From assembly GCA_016858145.1 (NCBI GenBank), contig JAEHOE010000012.1, forward strand, positions 186,001-250,000: DNA of 64,000 nucleotides, given 5' to 3'. The notes beneath the pieces were generated by a model. The model did not search any database. It was not told where the DNA came from and saw only the letters and a program-made list of their open reading frames with translations. Shown here piece after piece: positions 34,101 to 46,956 of the stretch (position 1 is the first letter of the stretch; each line of letters starts with the position of its first letter). The DNA is from Edaphochlamys debaryana (Eukaryota; Chlorophyta; Chlorophyceae; Chlamydomonadales). Made by a program: the position numbers and the translations under genes.

Positions 34101-35475
34101 GCTCCCTGTCGTGCCTGGCCGCCCCGCCCCACCCCGCCCACCCGTGAGCCCCGTCTCCTCGTCCACCGTGAAGAGGCACTCGAGCGGGGGCAGCCGGGCG
34201 GTGGGGGGGCTGTCCAGCAGCGCCAGCGCAGCGGCCACGCCGATGCCTGGGGCGGGGGAGCCGGGGGATCGGGGAACGGGGGTGTGGAGGCGGCTCGTGA
34301 CAAGGGCTGCTCCTGGACACGGCTGGGGAGCCGGCAGTAGCACCGGGTCCAAGCCCCAGGCCGTGTCAGTGTAGGCCTTCGGAGACAAGGTGGTTGGGGG
34401 CCCTCAAAAGAAGGCCCGCGGCTGGGGCTCTGAGCCCCTTGGCCCTCGCGCTTTGGCTCACCATTGTCCGCCCCCAAGGTCGTCCCCCGCGCCTTGATCC
34501 AGTCCCCCTCCTTCACCAGGCGCAGGGGGTCGGCGCTGAAGTCGTGGGCGCAGGCCGGATCCTTCTCGCAGACCATGTCGATATGGCCCTGTAGGGGTCA
34601 GGCGGTTGGAGGCCGGAGGGGGGGGGCTGGAGGCACCTCTCAACGCCCGGAGTCCGCAGGGCGGGTCGACAGCGGGGCTCGGGAGGGCGTGATGGTCGTG
34701 GGCCCAGCAGGGACCGAACAGGGACCGCGCGCCTGGGCCTTCAGAGAGTTCAGACGCGCCCTCGCTTGCGCACAGCCACCACACATGCAACCTGCTGTGT
34801 CCTGACTTTGCAAGCCGAGGATGTTTGGGGCCCCTGGTATGTGGTTACCCTTGCCCAAAACTGCAAGTTGGACAGTCCCTCGCGCGGTCCCACCTGGATC
34901 ACCACACACGGTGCGTGCTCCCCGCCCCCAGAGCCGCTCCGCTTGACGACCATGTTCCCGACGCTGTCCTGCTTCCAGCTTAACCGCCGGGCCTCCGCAA
35001 AGTCCTTGAGGTAGGCGAGAATGCTGGGGTCGCACAGCCATCGAGATCACAACAAGGCATCCGCATAGTTGAGAGGCGGGCGTGCCCACGCCCAGCCGTT
35101 GTAGGGTGTCAAAGCCAGTCACGCACGGCACGCTGACCGTCGGTATGTGGGGTCATATCTACAGGGAGATCACTTACCGCTCCTCCTGCTTGGAGGCTCG
35201 AGGTATGCAGGTCAGGTCCCGGAAGAAGCCCCACAACGCACGCGGCTCCAACCCCGCCAGCGCCTCATCCGTGCCCTCGCCAACAGGGTTGGCTGGAGAG
35301 GAAAGGAGGAGGGGAGAACACGGACGTCAGGCACAGACCGTCACAGAAGACCGGGAGCTCTGCAGCGCAGAGTCTTTCCGGGGTAGGGGTTATCCTAGAC
35401 GCCGGGGCGTAGTGCCGCGGGGTAGGGGCCCGGAGGCGACACGTCACGACCGCGCTGACCGTCATACGGGTTCAT
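31151..35475 (-). CDS. PepD-like M20 (Xaa-His / nonspecific) dipeptidase, 17 exons, 520 aa
   Basis: Exons (minus): 35475-35460, 35292-35178, 35023-34894, 34588-34462, 34246-34142, 34003-33944, 33792-33608, 33465-33343, 33216-33079, 32919-32832, 32693-32635, 32450-32361, 32177-32088, 31909-31865, 31661-31602, 31397-31338, 31222-31151; in frame. It aligns end to end with bacterial PepD (aminoacyl-histidine dipeptidase): CIPRASKQEE, GHIDMVCEKDP (metal His and Asp), WIKARGTTLGADNG (metal Asp), VDEETGLTGA (catalytic Glu-Glu), NLDTEDWGEIFIGC, GGLLGGHSGLNIHEGRGNA, KAYPGWAPNLDSP, IHAGLECG, and GPTIKGAHSPDE (metal His). It probably hydrolyses dipeptides with a di-metal centre. Exon 1 (MNPYD) is tentative: it fits in phase but its GTCAGC donor is weak, and no transit peptide is evident. 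Confidence 0.88.
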
Positions 35476-36300
35476 GACCGCAGCGCTGCAAGGGTTCAAT
35501 TGCGCTGCAGGTGCACAAAGCGTGATAGCCGAACCGGTTCCGCGGTAGACCGCTTTCTGGTCTTGCCTGGCCGCGCTCCTGGCATGGTGGCAGTCGCCGT
35601 TCGGTCGGCTGAGGTCGCGGACTTGAAGCACACAACCAGATTCGACCTTCTCAGCGAGGTGTGTGCTGCCAGTCGCGCACACTGGGGGCGACCAAGCAGG
35701 CGAGAGCTGGTCCACATGTAGATGTAGCGGTAGCGACAGCTCTCTCTCTCTCTCGCACTAACGCAGGCTGTGAACCGCTGACCGAGCAACTGGCTATCCG
35801 CTGAGACAAGCCGGCGAGGTAATTGTAGCGCCCGACCACTGGGCGACCGAAGGCCGATGAAGCTGCACGATCAGGCGGGGCTCCCGTGCGCCTACTCCCT
35901 CACACAGCAAGACGATTCACTTCTGTAAACGTTGTAATAGGGCCACGCACTTACCGAGGGTGTCGGTGCAACGCGACCGAGTGCCACCGAGACCACCGGC
36001 GCGACACCAACTCGGAGGATGCAATTTGCCCCTTTGCGCCAGCAGCTCAGATTCCGTGAGGTACGCATGATCAGGTGTCACATGAGGCCTGCAGCAAAGG
36101 TTGTGTGCACATGCCCTGCGCCAGGCCATGCGCTGGCCGACAGCAGTGCCGTGCAACAAGCACAATGCTGTATGCACAACAGTTCTCAGCTTGCATGTCG
36201 CCCGATCTGTCCCATGGCTGCCATGCACGGGCGGTAGGCGGGGCGTGTGCGTCGGGGGCTACCCGCTCCCCGCGCCCTAACTACGACTTCGGCGGCCAAG
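35476..36300. promoter_or_regulatory. Bidirectional promoter region, PepD-like / MST
   Basis: 825 bp between the divergent PepD-like and sulfurtransferase genes. It must include both transcription starts. A CT-rich microsatellite (TCTCTCTC) lies near 35742-35754. No TATA box or known operator could be assigned. Confidence 0.4.
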
Positions 36301-38697
36301 ATGGAGCCCCTCGTGACTCCCGAGTGGCTGTCACAGCGGTAAGCCCTGCGAGCGTAATTCACATGCTCTGACCGGCTCCGCGCCCATCAGCGGTGCCCCT
36401 GAGTCCGGCCTACAGCAGCTTGCACTCCTCTTGGGATGAGAGAGAGGCACGCCGCGGGGCCAAGCCCCCTCCCGCCCACCCAACCCCTTGCCCCCAGGCT
36501 GTCGGACCCCTCTGTGCGCATCCTGGATGCGGCCTGGTACATGCCAGTGCACAAGCGCGACCCTGTTACCGACTACCGCGCTGAGCGCATCCCAGGGGCG
36601 CGCTTCTTCGACGTTGACGGGATCACCGCCGACCCCGACACCGCCCGGGGGCTGCCGCACATGCTGCCCTCGGAGAAGGTGGGAGAAGCTGGCTGCTGGG
36701 CGGAGTTACTGACCCTGCTGGTAGCGGGGTTAAGCGTGAGCAGTTGGGAAGCTGGGTGGGGAATAAGTCAGGGCTTGGAGTCAGGACTGATGCATACCCG
36801 CCCGGTCCCACCCAACAGGGCTTCGCTGCCGCCATGGACGCCCTGAGCATCTCCAACGACTCCACCGTTGTCATATACGACCACCTGGGCATCTTCTCCG
36901 CGCCCCGGGTGTGGTGGACCTTCAAGGTCTTCGGACACGACAAGTGCGCTCGGGGGGGTGGGAGGGTTAGCGGGTGCGCAGCAGCGCACGCACCCAGACG
37001 CTGCGTGGCGGACGGTAGGTGCCGCGTGATGACTAGCTCCGGCCCATGACTGAGGCGGAGGAGGCTCGGCGCAGAGTTGTGCAATAGTCCACAGCTGCTG
37101 CCCTGACTGCAGCCCAACCCACTCCCCCACCTCCCTGACGCTCCCCGGCCCCTGTCCCGGGTCCCAGGGTGGCGGTGCTGGACGGGGGCCTGCCCGCCTG
37201 GAAGGCCAAGGGCCTGCCGCTGGACCCCTCGCCCCCGCCCTCCGACGAGGTGCTCTTTGCGGGCGGCCGCGCCTGCGCCCTGGCAGGCAAGGCCCCCACC
37301 AAGTACCAGGCCAAACTGGACGCCTCCAAGGCAGGCGGGGGCGGGGCCGAGTGGAGAGATGGCTGCGCCTAGGGTCATGCGCCGCTCGTGGTCCCAGCCT
37401 TGTGGACATCTGGCACGCTTGTGCGCTTGTACGGGAACCCTTGGGGTCTGTGCCCCGTGGTCGTCAGTCTTCGCGCCTGCACCGCGGCGCATAGCCCCTC
37501 TCCCCTTCCGCACCCTGCAGGTCCGCAGCATTGACCAGATGTTGGCCAACATCCAGTCCAGGGCGGAGCAGGTATGAAGCGCGGAGGGTGGAGGGGAGGG
37601 CGGTGCCAGGGGCCTGGAGGTGGTCGCGGTGGCGCCCGCCGGGGCACACAGCACAGCATTGTGGTCAAGAGGGGCAGCAAAGCATGATGGTACGAAGGGG
37701 CTTCGGATGGAGCGATGCGGGTGGACGTTGACGCCAACAGCCGGCATGCGCAGCTTGGGCAGCACACCCTGTGCGCCCCAGCCCGCTGTCCAACGCCTTG
37801 CCCGCCATGTGCCGGCGCCTGCCTACCCATCCACCAAAGGTGATGGATGCCCGCAGCGCTGGGCGCTTCGTGGGCACGGAGCCGGAGCCGCGCGCGGGGC
37901 TGCGGGGCGGCCACATCCCGGGTGAGCGGAGGCGCCGCGGAGGGCGCGTGTGGCGGCCAGGCCAGGCCGTGAGGCGACAGGGCGGCTGGCGGGGATGCCG
38001 GTGTTCTTGCAAGTGGTCAATGCGCAGCAAGCGGGTTGAGATGTGCGTTGCGCTCCTCACTGGCTTGCCATGGCCGTCTTGCCCCTCTCGGCTCCAGCGC
38101 CCTTCGTTGCGACCGCACCCACCGGGCATGATTGTCGCGCTCGACCCCTCAGGTGCTCGGAGCCTGCCCTTCCCCACGCTGTTGGACAACGGCGCTTACA
38201 AATCCCCAGGTGACACGCCCGCGTGATGGCGCCGTGGTGGTGTGAGGGCCAGGCCCTGCACCGCCGAACCTGTACTGGTTGCACGCGGTGTCCCCTGTGC
38301 TGATGATGCGACGGAATCGCATTACAGCGCCGCATGATGGCGACGTGTGACTCTGCCATGACCGTGTGCTTTGCCGTGCAGAGGCAATCGAGGCAGCCTT
38401 CCGTGGCGCGGGGCTGGACCCCGCCAAGCCCATCGTGGGCAGCTGCGGCTCGGGGCTTACGGCGTGTGTGCTGGCGCTGGGGCTCTTCCGCCTCAACGGG
38501 CAATTGGTGAGGACAGCGCAAAGCGGTGGCCCATGAATGGGGTCGAGATGCGCTGCAATCAACGTTGACGTTACAGAGCACATCGGTCATCCCCATAATT
38601 TTGTATCTTCCTGCAGGCGGCGGTCTACGACGGCTCCTGGTCGGAGTACGGCGGCCGTACCGACGTCCCTGTCAGCACGCAGCCCGCAGACCCCTAG
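36301..38697 (+). CDS. MST: Thiosulfate / 3-mercaptopyruvate sulfurtransferase, 9 exons, 300 aa
   Basis: Exons: 36301-36338, 36498-36678, 36819-36943, 37168-37330, 37521-37571, 37840-37921, 38153-38209, 38382-38506, 38617-38697; 903 nt, in frame. Two tandem rhodanese domains. The N-terminal, inactive one has [28 protein letters not shown] and [17 protein letters not shown]. The C-terminal one has [21 protein letters not shown] and the catalytic loop [10 protein letters not shown], ending [16 protein letters not shown] rather than CRKG in the active loop favours mercaptopyruvate over thiosulfate as substrate. It moves sulfur to acceptors such as thioredoxin or cyanide. The predicted start ([10 protein letters not shown]) leaves no targeting peptide, so a cytosolic form is likely unless an upstream exon exists. 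Intron 4 starts with GC (after 37330). Confidence 0.92.
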
Positions 38698-39921
38698 CTG
38701 GCCGGGGGATATCCTGGGCCCGGCGGAGACAGCAAAGGAGCAAGCGCTTTGTCAGGCTGTACAGCGGGTCGTACAGGTCGTACAGCTGAAGGTGAGGAGG
38801 ATGCCTTACTGGTCTGCGGAGTCTCCCAAGGTTGTCGTCTCGCCGTTTGTGCCCCTGCTGGAGAGGGGCGGTGCGCTGAGGGTGGATGGCGGTGGGTGTG
38901 GGGTTGTCAGTATGGGGACGGGGCATGCGGCTGTGACTCGATACGGCGTTGAGTGGGCCCTGAGTGCCGCGGTACGGCCCCGCCCGCTGAGGGCGTGGCC
39001 TTGTCGGCCGAGCCTTGCCCGGGGTTGTGGTGGAAGCAGTCCAGGAAGCGAGCAGCTTCTGCCCCCTCTGCCAGTGGGGAGCGAGTCAAAGGGGAGCGTT
39101 CCTGTACGGTCGAGTCGGCGCAGGTACGGTTGAAGGGGTTCAGGGCTGGTGTGCGGCTGAGGCGTCCCGCGGTCGCGCGGTCGGTCTCACGCTTCGCTAA
39201 ATGGTTGTTCAACACACCTTAATCAGAAGTAAGGGCGTGCCGGGCCGGGCTGGCCCCAGCATTCCGACAAGTACTGCAAATGCAATACCGCCTGATCGAG
39301 CACGAAACACCTCCAGACTTAGGCGCCTTACCCTGCGTAATGACCAGCGAACGCTTCTTAGCAATGGAGGCCCAAGAAACGTGCTCTTAAGTTTACGGGG
39401 ACAGTGAGCGTTGTTGTGTCAAGGCCACGGTCAAAGGCTTGCTGCCAGGCCTATGCAGCGAAGCACGCCTTCGAGGAGGGCTTCGCCGGCTGAGGGCGGG
39501 CGTCGAGGAAAGGTCGGCATTGGAGGCCCTCGAGGCTAGCCCTCACCTAAAATGCAGGTGCGTCATTAGAACGTGTAGCTGCGTTGTGTAGCGGCTTGCA
39601 TTGCGCCTCAGCAGTCAGTACCAAAGGTAAACAAGCCCATTCCGCGGTAACGCCGCACCGCAACGCGCCGCGCACAGACCTGCAGCAGTTTTGTCCTTTG
39701 CTCCATAACAGCAAGGCCTCGGAGTTGCTTGCACTCTGAATTTGTAACTGCGCTAATGCCGAACGTCGCGACCAGCCGATCCGAAACGGCGAAACGGCCC
39801 GACGCCCCAACAGCGCTGTTGTGGGGTGCCCGTCAGTGTGAGCGGTCTTCTTCACGTGCCTTCCCCGGAGTCGCATACATTGAAGGTTTTGCCGGGGTTT
39901 GTGCCGCCGTGCGGTCCGCAG
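38698..39921. other. Intergenic between MST and CDKL-type kinase A
   Basis: Probably MST 3' UTR followed by the promoter and the unseen first exon of kinase A. A TGTAA at 39743-39747 is far (about 1 kb) from the MST stop. No other gene is supported. Confidence 0.4.
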
Positions 39922-42900
39922 GCTTACGAGTACGTCGCCACGCTAGGGTAAGTGGCTGGGGTGAGGAGACGTGGCTAGCCCGGGGAGTTTAACGGGATTG
40001 GGGCGGATGCCACCACAACGTGCCCGGGGGGAGGGGGAGCTGGCGGGGCAGCCTAGACCCCCTCGGTTGTCGGGGGGTGTCTGCGCTGGTAACACGCTTT
40101 AACCGCGGCCCTTGCGCGTGCAGGGAGGGCGCGTACGGCGAGGTGTGGAAATGCTTGGAGCGCGCCTCTGGGCGGATGGTGGCAATCAAAGGCTTCAAGC
40201 AGGTAAGGCAGGGCGAGCGGCCAGGGCGCCTGGATGATCAGAAATTGGATACCGTGTATCAACCCATGCAGGAGAGTCCTGAACCCATGTCCTTGCCCGT
40301 GCACCGCTGCATCCTCGTGCTCCGCACCCCAGGCTCACGAGGACAAGGACATCATGCGGCTGGCGGTGCGGGAGGCAAAGATGCTCGAGAGCCTGGACCA
40401 CCCCAACCTGGTCAAGATGCTGGCGGCGTTCCGGTCAAAGACCAACAGGGTCTACATGGCGAGTGGGGACTTGAGGAATGGGCCACTCCTGCCCTAAGCT
40501 ACTGCTGTTTGCTGCCTCCGAGCTGACTCATGGGTGCACGTCCCCTGCGCCTCAGGTGTTTGAGTTCGTTGGCCCCAGCGTGCACCAGGAGCTGGACTCA
40601 CACCCCAGCGGCCTGCCCTCCTCCACCACCAAGCTAGTCACGTGGCAGCTGCTAAGGGCCGCAGCGCACCTGCACAGCAGAAAGGTCAGGCGCGCTGGGA
40701 GAGGGCTGAGGGCTGAGGCCAGGCTTGCCCTCAAAGGTGGTGCACCCCTGTGGCTGATCTCGTGGCACTCCGCCTGTGCACGCCTGCCCTGCAGATGCTG
40801 CACCGAGACATCAAGCCCGCCAACGTGCTCATGCAGCCCGATGACGCGGGCGGGCCCCCCATAGCGAAGCTGTGCGACTTTGGCTTCGCGCGCAACACCC
40901 GCTGCGGCCCCCGGGATGTGCAGCGCTGCACCAGCTACTGTGTGACGCGGTGGTACCGGGCGCCGGGTGAGCCAGGGCGGGTGGCGAGGCTGCAGTTAAG
41001 CTGGCAGTTGGGAGCCTTGTATGTGCGCCACCCTACGCTTCAACAAAGCACTTTGCTACGTGTATGTCTTCAAACCTGAACCAGTGCTCTCCTCCCGGGA
41101 CCCCCTCCGCAGAGATCATGGTGGGAGACCTGTACGGCCCCAGCTCGGACGTGAGTTATATTCAGGCTGTGTTGGGGGCCGGAGGCAGGCTGGGCAAGCA
41201 ACGGGCTGTATGCCGTCAACCCGTATACCGCAGTGCTTCACACCAACATCCGCTCCTCCTTGCCTGCGTGTACGGCTCACAGGTCTGGAGCATTGGCTGC
41301 ACGATCGCCGAGGCAGCGACGGGCAGGCCGCTCTTCCCAGGTGCGTGGGTCAATGCCGCATGTGGAGCCCGAACCTGAGCTATGCTGACCCCAACTCCAT
41401 CCGCCCTTCCTGATGCCTGACAGGTGACTCTACCGCGGATCAGCTGTGGCGCATCATGCGTTGCTTCGGGCCCCTGCCTCCCCGCCAAGCGGCGCTGATG
41501 GCGGCCGACTCCCGGCTGCGGCCGCTGGCGGTGGCCTACCCCTCCACGGGCAGGACCCTGCGGGAGCGCCTACCCGAGCTGGAGCCCCGCCTGTTCGAGC
41601 TGGTCGAGGCGTGCCTCAAGCTCAACCCCTGGGACAGGCCCACGGCCTTGGATCTCCTCCAGATGCCCTACTACTGGGATGTGCCGCGGTTGATCGCAGG
41701 CACACAGATGGAGGAGTGGCCAACGAGCGCTTCCGCCGGGGCGCCCGCGCCCGCCGGCGGAGCCGGCGCTCCCGCCAAGCGGCAGGCGCACCGCCGTGCA
41801 TCGGCCACCGTGCAGGGGAGCACGGCCGCGCTCGATTCGAGGCCCGAGCCAGGGCCCAGAGGGGCACCTGTGGCTGTGGACCAGGCGATGGTTGGAGAGC
41901 TGCAGCCCTCGTGTGGAGCTGGAGCGGTGGCGGAGGAGGAGCCGCGGCAGATGGAGCACCGGGAGCGGGAGCCAGAGCGGGACCCGGCTGTGACGCAGGA
42001 GCCGGAGACGGAGGAGGTTCCAAGGCCGGATGCGCCAACTGCGCCTCATCCGGGGGCACAGCCTTGCCCCATTGCCGTGGCGCCGGCTTCCTCCTGCGGG
42101 CCTGCTGTGCCTCCGGGACCTGCCGACGGCGGGCACCACTCGCCCGCCGCGCTCTCGTCACTCCCCTACAACCTTCGAGGCTACGGAGCAGAGCCCAGCG
42201 CCACGCACGTGGGCTCCCTTGGCGGTAGCTGCTCGCTTGCTAATGAGGCTGCCTGCGGCCTAGGCGGAGGGGTGGTTTGTGGAGCCCTCTCCACCCCCAG
42301 TGCTCCTCCCAACCATCCCAGCCTGTCTGCCCAGCCCGGACAACCCCTGCAGCCCCTGATTGTGGACATCGCCGCCTTGGGTGCGGGCAGAGCCTTGGGC
42401 GGGGCCACAGCCGACACATGCCTGGGCACCGGCCTCAGCTCGGTCACCGGCACCGCTCCGGGGTATTCATTGGTCTCGGGGGGCAACTTCACGGCCTCAC
42501 ACAACTGGCAGCCGTCCCTGTCGAGTGCGCATTCGGGCCACCTCACAAGCAGCATGGGGAACTCGCTGTGTCATGAGGTTCTGACGCCCGTGGGAGCGCC
42601 GGTGCTGGTGGCAGAGCCCGGCGCGCCTCTGCCCCACGTCCGGCCGCACGGGCCGCGTGTGGGGGCCATGCCGTCGCGTGCCGGCAAGCTGTCCGACCTC
42701 TCCTCCCTCCCGCTGGACCTGGCCCTTCAAATGGCGGCATCGGGTGCCGGGCCACCGGGCAGCGCCCTAGCCGCCGGCGGGCCGCGCGCCAGCCTCACCG
42801 CCGCCGGTGCCGGGTCGGCGACCTGGCACCGCCGGCGCTTCATGCACCGCTCGGCCACAACCGCCGGGTTCCGCTCGGTCACCTCTACAGACGCTCTCAC

Positions 42901-44050
42901 GTCTGTGCCCTCTGTGGCGGAGGGGGAGGAGCTGGAGGAGGCTCCGGGGGCCTCGCAGCCGCCGGACCCCTCCGCGGGCCCCAGCACCCGGGCCAGGCTG
43001 GGCCAGCTGAGCGACTGGCACAGCGAGGGCCTGGTGGGCTCGGGCCGGGGCGGCCTGCAGGTGCCGCACATGTTTGGCCCACCGCCGCAGCAGCCCGCGG
43101 GCGGCCTGGGCAAGAGCCTGCGCAAGACGGCCAACCATATTCTGGGCCTGTTTGGGGCCTCCAGCACCGGGGCGGCAGCCGCGCCACCAGCACCTCCGGC
43201 CGTAGCCCCAGGCAGGAGCCTTCCCGCCACCGAAGAGAGGACTCTGCTGGGGGCCGATCCCGGCACGGGCTTTACAGCACTGTCCACTCGACGGCCGCGC
43301 TCCGAAGCCCACACAGCCGTGGCAGCGGCGATCATGGCTGCGGCGGGAGAGCTGCAGCCGTCCGTCAGCCCGACACAGCCGCGCCGAAACATGAGCCGCT
43401 TCGGGGGCAGCAGCACCCTTGGCCTCTCCTCCCTCACACTGTCGACCACCAATCCCCCAGCCGTGCCAGAGGCTGCGGCAGAGCCACAGCGCCTGCTGGC
43501 TCAGCTCCCAGCGGGGTCGGCTGAGGCAGCGTTGGAAGAACCGCCCGCTGTGCCCACGCTCGCCGCCGCTCAGCACGCCAGCGCACCCATCGCAGTCGAT
43601 CCGGGGGCACTCGCGCGGTCCACCGGTGACGAGGCACCGCCAGCTGGACACCGGCCGGCGGTGATGGGCGAGTTGCGGGACGTGGCTAGCGCGCCACTCA
43701 AGGAGGCCCGGTGCCCTAGCAGGGGCGTGCGGGTGCAGGGGCCGGGGCACGGAGGGCAGTGGGAGCCCCAAGCCGCGGGCCCCAGTACCCTGTCACAGCC
43801 GCACCCCTCCACATCGGAGGCAACACCTGTTGGCAGCACGGATGCCGGCAGCGGCAGCCGTCGCTCGGAGGACGAGGCATCGCCGCGGGTGGAGCCCGTG
43901 CTCTTGGCAGCGGGCGAGCAGACAGCGTGTGGAGCAAGCGCCGCGGCCCCTGGCGCCGGCGGCACTGGCCACCCGAAGACTGTCAAGAGCAAGGGCCCGG
44001 TTCTGAGACTAATCAAGTCCCTCCGGAAGGCTTTCAAGAGCAGCAGCTAA
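39922..44050 (+). CDS. CDKL-type (CMGC) protein kinase A, first exon not found
   Basis: Exons: 39922-39947, 40124-40202, 40333-40458, 40556-40684, 40795-40966, 41113-41150, 41283-41340, 41424-44050; 1084 codons in frame from exon 39922. The ATG must lie in an upstream exon I cannot place. Kinase landmarks: YEYVATLGEGAYGEVWK, VAIKGFKQ, VFEFVGPSVHQEL, MLHRDIKPANVL, KLCDFGFAR, TSYCVTRWYRAPE (T-x-Y activation loop), DVWSIGCTIAE, LFPGDSTADQLW. The VFEFV and LFPGDS motifs with T-x-Y place it with cyclin-dependent-kinase-like (CDKL) kinases, known in Chlamydomonas for flagellar length control. About 770 residues of Ala/Pro/Ser-rich tail follow, with basic amphipathic segments (GKSLRKTANHILGLFG; RLIKSLRKAFKSSS at the end). 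The intron after 40458 has a GC donor. Convergent with its paralogue at 46957-50633. Confidence 0.88.
40124..41625 (+). repeat. Near-identical inverted duplicate, arm 1 (kinase A core)
   Basis: Exons and introns of the kinase core match the reverse complement of about 48965-50478. All six shared internal exons have identical lengths (79, 126, 129, 172, 38, 58 nt). Similarity falls away at both ends: the upstream 26-nt exon and the sequence after the LNP codons differ. Confidence 0.85.
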
Positions 44051-46956
44051 GCAAGGCACGAGTTGTCAGATGTAGGCCTGTGGTGCGTCACGGACCAGGG
44101 CTGCCTTGCAAGCTCTACGTCGGTTGACTAGGGCCACATAGATTCAGTGCTCTACAGTACAGGGTACGATTGGATGTATGCACCGCATGGTTTTGTGGTG
44201 CGTTGCTTGGGGAGGGTTCAGGCGGTAGAGTAGCGGCGAGCGGTGGGGACTGGACAGTCAGCCTTGTTCGTACGAAGTCAGACTTCAGGTATTACAATTG
44301 AGGTGGCCACAATGTGTGGCGGCGTGGTATGCATGACTGCAGCGGTGAGTTGTTGCCATTCAGCGGTCTGTGTAAACTGGATAGATGTGAATGTCCAGGT
44401 GAACCGGGCATGTGTTGTTTAGCAGGTCATACGCCAATCCCTGCGGAATTCAGCAGGAGATCTGTGGAGTGCGTCCGATTGAGGCAATGGAACAGTATCG
44501 CCTCATGATGTGTGGTAGGACCTGGCTTGATGAGGACATGCAGCAGCAGGAATGGTAGCCTACGGAGCGTGCGAAGATGCAGCAGATCAGATGATGTCGT
44601 TCGTGTCTTGAAGTGAGGGAGCTTGAGGGAGCCTGTGACCTCCTGTGAGCTTCCTCAGGCAGTACCGATGTCATAGTGGACGCTGGGTGCAGTGGAGCAG
44701 GTGGCACGTACCCGCCATGCATCCTGGGCAAGACCGAGGCCCTGCATGGAAGGGTGGATGGGAAAGGCGTTGCATCCCACCAAGCGAGGGTGATTTCATT
44801 AATCTTATGACCCAGCAAGTGAACTAGAAGCCTCGAGTGGAGCGACGCGCGGACGGGGTTGGCTACTTGGCTTGTGCTTCGTGGCCTGTATGGCAGGTGT
44901 AGGTTGGCCTGGCTTGGCCACCGTGGCGCCTTGTCTGGCCGTCTTTAATCTGTTCCGCAAGTGCAGACAAGGGTGGCTGCATGCCCGAAGGCAGGAAAAG
45001 GGCTGAGCCCCGTGGTCCCCCCCAGGGGGCCCAATGTTCGAGTGTGGCTCCGTGCAGCCCTCAACCCTCTCCACCACCAGCCCGCACCACGGCACGCGGG
45101 CTCGCACCCGGCCATTAATCCGTTGGAACCCCGCACTACACGAGGTGGTGCGCTCGTCAGGCGTCTACTCGCCTCGGCCTGGACATAGCCGGCCGGACCC
45201 ACCCGCAGCTACGGCTACGGGAACCTCCGCCCTCCTCATCCTGCAACACCGCCCCCTCCGCCTCCGCCTCCACCCGCAGCTGCTGCCCGCCCGCGCCCCT
45301 CGCAGCGCGCACGAGAGCGCGGTTGAGAGCCGCCGGCCTCGCCATGCCCTCCAGAAGGCAGACCGTCAGGAGTGCAGAATACTAGCATGACGGTTTGGCT
45401 AACGGAGTAAAGGTTGGGCCGAGGGTATGGACGTCCCACTCTACATGTTGTGTGGTGCGGGCCCTGCTGCAACTGCTGGTGCGTGTCCTGCCCTCTGCCG
45501 TCCAGGCGGGTCCAATGCAACGGCACCAGCCCAGCGGCGCACGATGGTTCGCATGCAGCAAAGAGCTCTGCCGCGCACCACGCGTGCAGTTTCAGCAAAT
45601 ACTAGCCCTCACCAGCAGCCAGCCAAGGGTGCTGTTCAGTCACACGCTGACACGCAGCCGAGGACCCATTGCCACACTGCTGCTACTGCTCAAGCTTGTC
45701 GCCCTGCGTGCGCACAACTACTGCCAGTCCATGCATCCGCGAAACATACACATGTAGCCCATGGCCCCAGGCTCGGCTGTTGCACCAGAGGTACTTCCAC
45801 ACTCAAGCCCAGAGGGCACACTCGCACCCTCATGCCGCCATACGGCTACACACCCTCGTTGTTCATCTGTCAGTGGCATCAAGCGCATGGTCATTGGTGC
45901 TATCAGCAGCGGGCAGCACACATAGATAGGGGTTTCATCATCAGCCACTCTCTTCCTTCCTGGAGGTGCTCACCACGGGGCCCATCTACCGCTGTCCGAA
46001 CATCAGCAGAAGCCTACTAAAGGCCCCACAAACGCCAAGGATCTCACTGGCGCTACGCCAAGGCCCCCAGAGCGCCGTCAGTGGCGCACTGCACATTCAG
46101 GCATGCCGCAGAACATTCTCTGTCAGACAAGGGTGGGTTCCTCCCAAGGGTTGGGTGATGGGGCCGGGACCCTTCCCCATGGCCAGCCCCACGGCTCAGA
46201 AAGAAGTCTGGCTCGGGTTGGATGCGTTCGTCAGCGCGGATCCCTCACCAACGGTTCACAAGGGTGACGAAAGGTTTATGACAAGACGGGGTGCCCCCTG
46301 CAGGGGCAGAAAGCAAGGGCCGAGCCGCAGGCCCAACCTTCCACCCGATCTGCTACGTGACCCATCCAACTCTTCTCAATCGTGGGCACACTGTACCTGT
46401 ACTCCATGGCAACATGAAAATGCGCTTTGATTCCTTTGAGCGCAGCCGTGCCCAGTGTGAAACACCATACCGGTAGCGGGCATCGTGGATGGAATAATGC
46501 GCGCCCCCCCACATCATGGAATCTTGCAAGACATCTACTCGTGGACCAAAATCACTTGGCATCAGGTCTACTTGAACGGCTAGGGGTCCGTGGCGTTGTG
46601 TTCCATCGTTTCCTCTAGTTTGCATTGTGCAGTGCTCATGCCCCACTTGCAACCCCGCCACGAAGCCCTACCTGCCTGGCATGCATCAGGCCTTGCACTG
46701 TGGATTGCCCTCCTCCTCCTCCTCGGGTAAAGAATGCACAGATTCCAGAACGGGGCGAGGCAAGGACAAAACACACGCAATGTGATGCGGCACGCGGCGA
46801 ACCCGAACCCCTCCACCCTTCACCACAGGGCTGTGAGACTGCCGCTTAGACTTCGGCAGGACTTTGGCAGGACGTTTGAAGATGCCAGAAGGCCGGGTCC
46901 ACAGGACGGGACCAGCTGCCAACGCCGTACATGGGGCGCATGGCGCGCTCCCCATG
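44051..46956. other. Convergent intergenic spacer between the two CDKL-type kinases
   Basis: 2.9 kb holding both 3' UTRs. TGTAA at 44371-44375 serves kinase A well (about 320 nt past its stop). Open frames on both strands are short and of biased composition. I see no element that would explain the inverted duplication, and no terminal repeats. Confidence 0.45.
44371..44375 (+). terminator. TGTAA polyadenylation signal for kinase A
   Basis: Plus-strand TGTAA 320 nt after the TAA stop at 44050, a typical chlamydomonad distance. Confidence 0.55.

Noticed and set aside
44051..46956. Mobile element between the inverted kinase copies
   Set aside because: No terminal repeats, target-site duplications or transposase-like frame could be seen. 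Paralogy plus conversion explains the pattern better.
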